This document shows, one piece after another, positions 27,922 through 32,130 of a stretch of 32,130 bases of DNA. The notes beneath the pieces were generated by a model. That model made no database searches and was not told where the DNA came from. It worked only from the letters and a program-made list of their open reading frames with translations. This DNA is from an uncultured Gammaproteobacteria bacterium (GTDB lineage: Bacteria; Pseudomonadota; Gammaproteobacteria; PS1; Pseudothioglobaceae), in assembly GCA_913057955.1 (NCBI GenBank), contig CAJXOB010000013.1, forward strand, positions 1-32,130. The letters are read 5' to 3'. The position numbers were made by a program, and so were the translations under genes. Each line of letters begins with the position of its first letter. Within the stretch, counting starts at the first letter, position 1.

Positions 27922-28814
27922 GCGCTACTTCTTCTGTTTCAACTTCAATAAGAGCTCAACAATGGAAAGAGTTCTGGTTTTATTTCAGTGTGAGCAAAAC
28001 CGCCGTTGCTGGGTTGGTCTTTTTAATTCTAGTAGTATTAATGGCACTGTTTGCAGATGTGATTAGCCCCCATGGCCCAGCTGAACAGTACAGGGAATTT
28101 GCAAAACTCCCGCCAGCATGGATTGAGGGTGGGCAACTTCAGTTTTTTCTCGGAACTGATTATGCGGGTCGAGATATGTTATCTAGAATTATCCATGGAT
28201 CAAGATTATCTCTTCTTGCTGGGTGTGTCGTAGTAGTCTTATCTATGTCAATTGGCGTTCTATTAGGATTAATAGCTGGATACCGCGGAGGCTGGGTTGA
28301 AACTCTAATTATGAGAGTAATGGATACGATTATGGCTGTCCCGGGGCTATTACTAGCTCTAGTTCTAGTAGCAATACTAGGTCCAGGCCTTCTCAATGCT
28401 ATGGTTGCAATTGCAATTACCTACACTCCATCCTTTGTTCGATTAACAAGGGCGTCAACACTTACTGAATTAAACCGTGATTACGTTACTGCTAGCAAGG
28501 TTGCTGGAGCTGGTCCGGCTCGCTTAATGTTTATTAGCATTCTTCCCAATTGTATGGCGCCCATAATTGTTCAAGGTACTTTGAGCTTCTCAACGGCAAT
28601 TCTTGATACTGCGGCACTTGGATTCTTAGGTATGGGAGCTCAAGCGCCAATCCCAGAATGGGGCACTTTAATTGCTGAGAATAGAGACTTAATTATGAGC
28701 GCACCATGGACCGTTACCTTTCCAGGTATCGCCATTTTATTCGCTGTCCTGGCAATTAATTTAGTGGGCGATGGGCTTCGAGATGCGCTAGATCCAAAAC
28801 TTAAGAGGTCATAG
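27918..28814 (+). CDS. dppC: Dipeptide ABC transporter permease DppC
   Basis: The second membrane subunit, 298 residues. The N-terminal OppC_N helix (KTAVAGLVFLILVVLMALFADVISPHGP in the region 25-52) is followed by HFLGTD-like FFLGTDYAGRDMLSRIIHGSRLSL, the hallmark of DppC/OppC proteins. The EAA region is in ELNRDYVTASKVAGAGPARLMFISILPN, and it ends with DGLRDALDPKLKR, the usual C-terminus. It is coupled to dppB by a four-base overlap, and dppD starts three bases after its stop. Confidence 0.95.
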   Translation: MSATSSVSTSIRAQQWKEFWFYFSVSKTAVAGLVFLILVVLMALFADVISPHGPAEQYREFAKLPPAWIEGGQLQFFLGTDYAGRDMLSRIIHGSRLSLLAGCVVVVLSMSIGVLLGLIAGYRGGWVETLIMRVMDTIMAVPGLLLALVLVAILGPGLLNAMVAIAITYTPSFVRLTRASTLTELNRDYVTASKVAGAGPARLMFISILPNCMAPIIVQGTLSFSTAILDTAALGFLGMGAQAPIPEWGTLIAENRDLIMSAPWTVTFPGIAILFAVLAINLVGDGLRDALDPKLKRS

Positions 28815-28817
28815 AAA

Positions 28818-29807
28818 ATGGCTTTATTAGAAATTGTAAATTTAACTGTTGATTTTGCCACTGCAACTGGTTCTTTAAGGGCAGTTGATGGCATTAACTT
28901 AACAATAGATGAAGGGGAAATTGTAGCGATTGTTGGTGAGTCAGGCTCTGGGAAGTCAGTTGGAATGTTGGCGCTTATGGGTCTCTTGCCCTGGACCTCA
29001 ACTGTGACTGCTGATCGAATAAGTTTTAATGGCCAAGACCTGCTTAACATGACTGATAAGCAAAGACGAAAAATTATTGGCAAAGATATAAGCATGATCT
29101 TTCAGGAGCCCATGACCAGTCTTAACCCTTGTTTCACAGTTGGCTACCAAATAACAGAAGTTTTGTCTCATCACTTTGGTGGTAAGCGCAAAAGTTATAA
29201 CAAAAAAGCTATTGAATTGTTAAATCAAGTTGGCATTCCCGCAGCTGAAAGTAGGCTTAACTCATTCCCTCACCAGCTATCTGGCGGGATGTGTCAAAGA
29301 GTTATGATTGCAATGATGATAGCCTGTAAACCCAAATTGTTGATTGCAGATGAGCCGACAACCGCTTTGGACGTAACCATTCAAGCGCAAATATTAGAGC
29401 TATTAATTGAACTTCAACAAAGTCATGGAATGGCCTTGGTGTTAATTACCCATGATATGGCGGTAGTGGCGGAAACTGCTGAGCGTGTCATTGTTCTTTA
29501 TGCAGGTCAGCAGGTTGAGCAGAGAAAGGTCAAAGAGTTGTTTGAAAACCCAAAACACCCATACTCTGAAGCTCTTCTAAATGCACTACCTGAGAGAGCT
29601 CAAGATAAACATCTCAATGCCATACCTGGTGTTGTTCCAGGGCAAATGGATAGACCCAGAGGATGCTTGTTTAGCCCTCGATGCAATTATGCTCAAGATC
29701 TTTGCAGCCAAGAAAAGGCTCCGCTCAAAGACGGAATATTATGTCACTTCCCATTAAATCTTTCAAAATCAAAAAAGCAAAAAGCTATAAACCTGGAGAC
29801 TGGCTAG
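28818..29807 (+). CDS. dppD: Dipeptide ABC transporter ATP-binding protein DppD
   Basis: One of two ATPases of the importer, 329 residues. Walker A GESGSGKS is at 40-47, the Q-loop in [12 protein letters not shown], signature LSGGMCQR, Walker [15 protein letters not shown] and the H-loop [13 protein letters not shown]. The C-terminal oligopeptide-transporter domain holds [16 protein letters not shown], whose cysteines bind a 4Fe-4S cluster in studied members of this family. Its TAG stop shares its last G with the GTG start of dppF. Confidence 0.95.
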   Translation: MALLEIVNLTVDFATATGSLRAVDGINLTIDEGEIVAIVGESGSGKSVGMLALMGLLPWTSTVTADRISFNGQDLLNMTDKQRRKIIGKDISMIFQEPMTSLNPCFTVGYQITEVLSHHFGGKRKSYNKKAIELLNQVGIPAAESRLNSFPHQLSGGMCQRVMIAMMIACKPKLLIADEPTTALDVTIQAQILELLIELQQSHGMALVLITHDMAVVAETAERVIVLYAGQQVEQRKVKELFENPKHPYSEALLNALPERAQDKHLNAIPGVVPGQMDRPRGCLFSPRCNYAQDLCSQEKAPLKDGILCHFPLNLSKSKKQKAINLETG

Positions 29808-30784
29808 TGTCAAAACAACTCATCAAAGCGAGAGACCTTCATAAACACTACACCATAAATGATGGATTCCTTAAATCTTCAAAAAAATTGAAAGCGTTGT
29901 CCGGTGTTGGCTTTGATCTTTACGAAGGTAAAACTCTTGCGGTAGTTGGCGAATCAGGTTGTGGCAAATCTACCTTGGCTCGACTCTTAACTACGATTGA
30001 AGAGCCAACATCTGGTCAATTAAGTATTGATGGTATCGACATGGGAAGTGTTCAAAGTAAAGCCATAACCAAACAGCTAAGACAGACTGTTCAAATGGTC
30101 TTTCAAGACCCTTTTGGATCTCTAAACCCACGACAAAAAGTTGGTGATATATTACAGGAGCCTCTAATAATAAACACTAGCCTAAGTGCCTCTGAAAGAA
30201 AACAAAAAGCACTAGATATGATGAGCCTGGTAGGCTTAAGGGATGAACATTTTCAGCGATACCCTCATATGTTCTCCGGAGGACAGCGACAAAGAATTGC
30301 TATAGCAAGAGCTCTCATACTGAAGCCTAAGGTGGTGGTCCTTGATGAGCCCGTATCTGCGCTTGATGTATCGATTCAAGCTCAGGTCATTAACCTATTA
30401 GTTGAGCTTCAAAAAGAATTAGGGCTCGCCTATGTTTTTATTTCTCACGATCTAAGCATTGTTCGTCATATTGCTGATGAAGTATTAGTAATGTATTTAG
30501 GAAAGCCCGTTGAGCAAGGTCCAAGCGAGGTAATTTTTAATGACCCGAAGCATCCTTACACTCAAGCACTATTGTCAGCAACACCAAGTACTAATATCAA
30601 AAATAAACGACAGCGCATTAAATTAACAGGTGAGTTGCCCTCTCCTATAGACCCTCCAAATGGATGCGCATTCAACCCTCGTTGTCAGCACGCCAATAAG
30701 AGTTGTAAAATATCTGAGCCTGTTATGGATACTTTTGGAAAATCTCGAGCCGCTTGTTTAGCTCTGGATGAAGGTCGTATTTAA
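29807..30784 (+). CDS. dppF: Dipeptide ABC transporter ATP-binding protein DppF
   Basis: The second ATPase, 325 residues. I place the start at the GTG at 29807 because GGAG lies eight bases before it, it overlaps the dppD stop by one base, and the protein then begins at the family start (SKQLIKARDLHKHY). An ATG frame back to 29681 would overlap dppD by 127 bases and add 42 unrelated residues. Walker A GESGCGKST lies near 49-57, signature FSGGQRQR, Walker B VVLDEPVSALDVS, and H-loop VFISHDLS. A C-terminal Cys motif (NGCAFNPRC, later C residues) is present. It ends 12 bases before the convergent DUF917 gene, with no clear terminator. Confidence 0.94.
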   Translation: MSKQLIKARDLHKHYTINDGFLKSSKKLKALSGVGFDLYEGKTLAVVGESGCGKSTLARLLTTIEEPTSGQLSIDGIDMGSVQSKAITKQLRQTVQMVFQDPFGSLNPRQKVGDILQEPLIINTSLSASERKQKALDMMSLVGLRDEHFQRYPHMFSGGQRQRIAIARALILKPKVVVLDEPVSALDVSIQAQVINLLVELQKELGLAYVFISHDLSIVRHIADEVLVMYLGKPVEQGPSEVIFNDPKHPYTQALLSATPSTNIKNKRQRIKLTGELPSPIDPPNGCAFNPRCQHANKSCKISEPVMDTFGKSRAACLALDEGRI

Positions 30785-30796
30785 TATACAAGGTAG

Positions 30797-31312
30797 TTAT
30801 AGTGGCTTATAGTCTATGTCATATTTGAAATAACGAGGCCCAACCATCTCTATAGCCTTTTTACTTTGCCAAATTGGATCGGATGGTAGGCCCAATACAT
30901 TAACTGCTAAGCCATACTTTATTGTTTCGGCTGTAACAGGCGAGCCTGTATTAGCATCAAACATACAAATCAGGTCTGGCGTTGTAGCAAGGACATTATC
31001 TCCCTCGGTAGCAACCAAAAATTCATTTTGAAAATCAACTTTGGCTTCACGATTAGCACAATCATCAACACCCTCAAGCTTAACAATTCCCCTGTTATAA
31101 CCTCCCTCCATTCGCCTCTCAACATCTCTAACTCTTCCTTTAAAAAGATGTTTTCCATTTAGCTCTTTAACTAATATCTCATAAGATTTAAAGCCATTTT
31201 TTTCTATAATAGAGCCAATATGATGGATTAAAGATATACTTCCTTTAATTAAATAATCCTTACATTGTTTAGCTGAAACTGGATAAAGGCTGCACATTGC
31301 ACACCCACCCAT
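30797..31312 (-). CDS. DUF917 family protein (S-methyl thiohydantoin desulfurase-like), C-terminal half only
   Basis: The 171 residues visible are the second half of a DUF917 protein, whose members are normally about 350-370 residues. The match begins at MGGCAMCSLYPVS, where family members have a similar GG..A...YP.(S/T) segment. It continues through IKGSISLIHHIG, TTPDLICMFDANTGSPVTAE, GLAVNVLGLPSDPIW and MVGPRYFKYDIDYKPL at the true C-terminus. Upstream of 31312 the frame gives EIPPSL and then a stop (at 31331-31333), where some 190 residues of the N-terminal half should be, so the gene is cut by the sequence junction. Family members occur beside hydantoinase/oxoprolinase genes and peptide transporters. 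Internal Met at 31312 is not a real start. Convergent with dppF. Confidence 0.75.
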   Translation of the reverse strand: MGGCAMCSLYPVSAKQCKDYLIKGSISLIHHIGSIIEKNGFKSYEILVKELNGKHLFKGRVRDVERRMEGGYNRGIVKLEGVDDCANREAKVDFQNEFLVATEGDNVLATTPDLICMFDANTGSPVTAETIKYGLAVNVLGLPSDPIWQSKKAIEMVGPRYFKYDIDYKPL

Positions 31313-31445
31313 CTCAATAGGGGGTGATAATCATCCTGGACCTTGCCATGCCTATGTAGTCCCTCCTACCATCACGTTACAACAGGGGGCCCTCGAATCC
31401 TACAGTACGGTCCTTCTGACACTCAGAAGTAGTGTCAAAAGTGTC

Positions 31446-31827
31446 ATGAAGCGTGGCGAGTTCGGCTTACACGCCATCGACGACGATGTCATGATCGAGG
31501 CCGAGCTTCGCGGCCCCGCCCAAGGCTACAGCGGCAAGTACGTTGATGACATGTCGAAACAAGTCCTGAAGGACTCGTTGGTACAGGAGGCTCGCGCCAC
31601 GGAGCTCTTGCATTTCAACAGCAAAGGCGTGTGGCGGAAACGGCCTCGATCAGATGCCTCCCAGAAGACCGGGCGCTCTCCTATCACCGTGAGGCGGGTG
31701 GATGTCAACAAAGGCGATGACATTCATACAAACTATCGTTCACGACTCGTAGCCATGCAGCTGAAGGCCACATATACGCCGGGCAAGAGCTACTTCGCCC
31801 CGGCCCCACCTCTAGAGGCACTGCGAT
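31446..31827 (+). pseudogene. Copia-type Pol fragment A (region before the reverse transcriptase core)
   Basis: The frame is open from about 31,320, without a stop, to the frame break; the ATG at 31446 is only the first Met. It includes YVDDMSKQVLKDSLVQEAR, then LLHFNSKGVWRKRPR, GRSPITVRRVDVNKGDD, YRSRLVAMQLKA and FAPAPPLEALR, the conserved run that precedes the polymerase fingers in dinoflagellate copia proteins. After PPLEALR at about 31,824 the frame continues only as unrelated residues to a stop at 31,865. The piece is therefore broken, by deletion or assembly error, before the polymerase core. Confidence 0.75.
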
Positions 31828-32084
31828 CAGATCAGCCTGATCGACGTCAAGCGTGCGTATTTTAATGCGCAAATTGACCCAGAGGAGCCCGATACATACG
31901 TCCAGCTACCGCAGGAGGAGCCGGGCCACGAGAGCATGTGCGGACTGCTACTCCGCCATATGTACGGCACCAGGGCCGCGGCTGACGGATGGCAAGAGGA
32001 ATACAGCACCTCCATGGTCAAGCTCGGTTTCTCTCAAGGTGATGCGTCTCCCAACGTCTTCCGCCACCCCGACAAACGGATCCC
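31828..32084 (+). pseudogene. Copia-type reverse transcriptase fragment B (RVT_2 core, +1 frame)
   Basis: In the frame with codons starting at 31834 the sequence reads SLIDVKRAYFNAQIDPEEPD, YVQLPQEEPGH, MCGLLLRHMYGTRAAADGW and VKLGFSQGDASPNVFRHPDKRI. DVKRAYF contains the first catalytic Asp of the RVT_2 reverse transcriptase. The next expected segment (the VHGDD motif with the paired catalytic Asp residues) does not follow; instead the frame enters adapter-like sequence at 32085. Compared with the family, about 25-30 residues that normally lie between PPLEALR and QISLIDV are missing at the boundary with fragment A. Confidence 0.8.
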
Positions 32085-32130
32085 CGGTCTCTTATACACC
32101 TATACCCCTGCCGCCTACCACCACATCGTT
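32085..32130 (+). other. Sequencing-adapter-like end (Tn5 mosaic end, Nextera)
   Basis: CGGTCTCTTATACAC (32085-32099) matches 14 of 15 bases of the mosaic-end reverse complement CTGTCTCTTATACACATCT, and 16 of 19 over its full length. The next bases contain CTGCCG where the Nextera read-1 adapter also has CTGCCG (11 of 18 bases match over 32100-32117). The reverse-transcriptase similarity stops immediately before it. This looks like untrimmed, error-bearing adapter read-through at a contig end. Confidence 0.7.

Larger units (their letters stand above)
31313..32084 (+). mobile_element. Fragment of a Ty1/copia-type retrotransposon of dinoflagellate type (chimeric contig tail)
   Basis: Base composition jumps to GC-rich at about 31,313-31,345 and stays so. 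The plus strand encodes the part of a Pol polyprotein between integrase and the reverse-transcriptase active site, in two frames. The residue pattern (KGVW, RRVDVNKGDD, YRSRLVA, PPLEALR, LIDVKRAYFNA, MYGTRAAADGWQEEYS, LGFSQGDASPNVF) is that of the RVT_2 proteins numerous in Symbiodinium and other dinoflagellate genomes, as I recall them. No long terminal repeat, integrase or YVDD-type box is inside the window. It is most likely a mis-joined fragment and not a resident of the bacterial chromosome. Confidence 0.8.

Noticed and set aside
29681-29806. Upstream ATG extension of dppF
   Set aside because: It would overlap dppD by 127 bases with residues that are a frameshifted copy of the DppD C-terminus; the GTG at 29807 has a good ribosome site and gives the family N-terminus.
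31526-32021. Minus-strand open frames of about 64-65 codons in the GC-rich tail
   Set aside because: They lie opposite the reverse-transcriptase coding frames and show no recognisable features; GC-rich DNA gives chance frames.
31313-32130. Recent natural transfer of a eukaryotic retrotransposon into the bacterium
   Set aside because: The element is truncated on both sides, breaks a bacterial gene abruptly, is internally frameshifted, has no visible target duplication or LTR, and ends in adapter-like sequence. Mis-assembly explains all of this.

Overview
The window is a low-GC bacterial chromosome segment (1 to about 31,312) joined to an unrelated tail (about 31,313 to 32,130). The bacterial part reads as a marine-type gammaproteobacterium. 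Evidence is E. coli-like gene order (initiator tRNA-Met, rimP, nusA, infB, rbfA, truB; tesA divergent from ybbA-ybbP; trxB divergent from ftsK), a DppA very close to the E. coli protein, and dense AT-rich packing with short overlaps and many TTG/GTG starts. A SUP05/Thioglobus-like lineage would fit, but no single gene here proves the genus.

Layout, left to right. (1) 3-496: the end of a phage-like small gene, a short repeat cluster and an elongator tRNA-Met, possibly the edge of an integrated element. (2) 639-7,172: coaE; the ybbP/ybbA export ABC pair facing a tesA-like esterase; a small 2Fe-2S protein coupled to rsmI; a DolP-like lipoprotein. (3) 7,169-14,889, minus strand: a long translation and transcription operon, with initiator tRNA-Met and its terminator, then rimP, nusA, infB, rbfA, truB, purD, rnhB. 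(4) 14,988-20,842: gshB, crcB/fluC coupled to rarA, then mltB-ruvX-pyrB and a ygfB-like gene. (5) 20,853-24,359: a bidirectional terminator, tRNA-Phe, trxB and ftsK. (6) 24,461-30,784: an unrecognised secreted protein and a complete dppABCDF dipeptide importer operon, with a promoter, leader hairpins and a hairpin after dppA. (7) 30,797-31,312: the C-terminal half of a DUF917 protein, cut off by the junction.

The last 800 bases are abruptly GC-rich (41 of 60 G/C at 31,921-31,980, against 14 of 60 at 31,201-31,260). They encode a Ty1/copia-type reverse transcriptase of the kind abundant in dinoflagellate genomes, in two frames with an internal gap. The final about 46 bases, from 32,085, resemble the Tn5 mosaic end used in Nextera sequencing libraries (16 of 19 bases). 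They begin just where the reverse-transcriptase similarity stops. The simplest reading is a mis-assembled contig end from a sample containing a dinoflagellate, not a natural insertion in the bacterial chromosome.

Most of the bacterial genes are housekeeping: translation initiation and ribosome maturation, cofactor and nucleotide synthesis, cell wall and envelope maintenance, redox balance, chromosome segregation and peptide uptake. I did not find a convincing new defence or biosynthetic system. The points most worth checking are the DUF917 gene beside dpp, the altered Phe box of the FluC homologue, the possible phage boundary at tRNA-Met, and the chimeric end.
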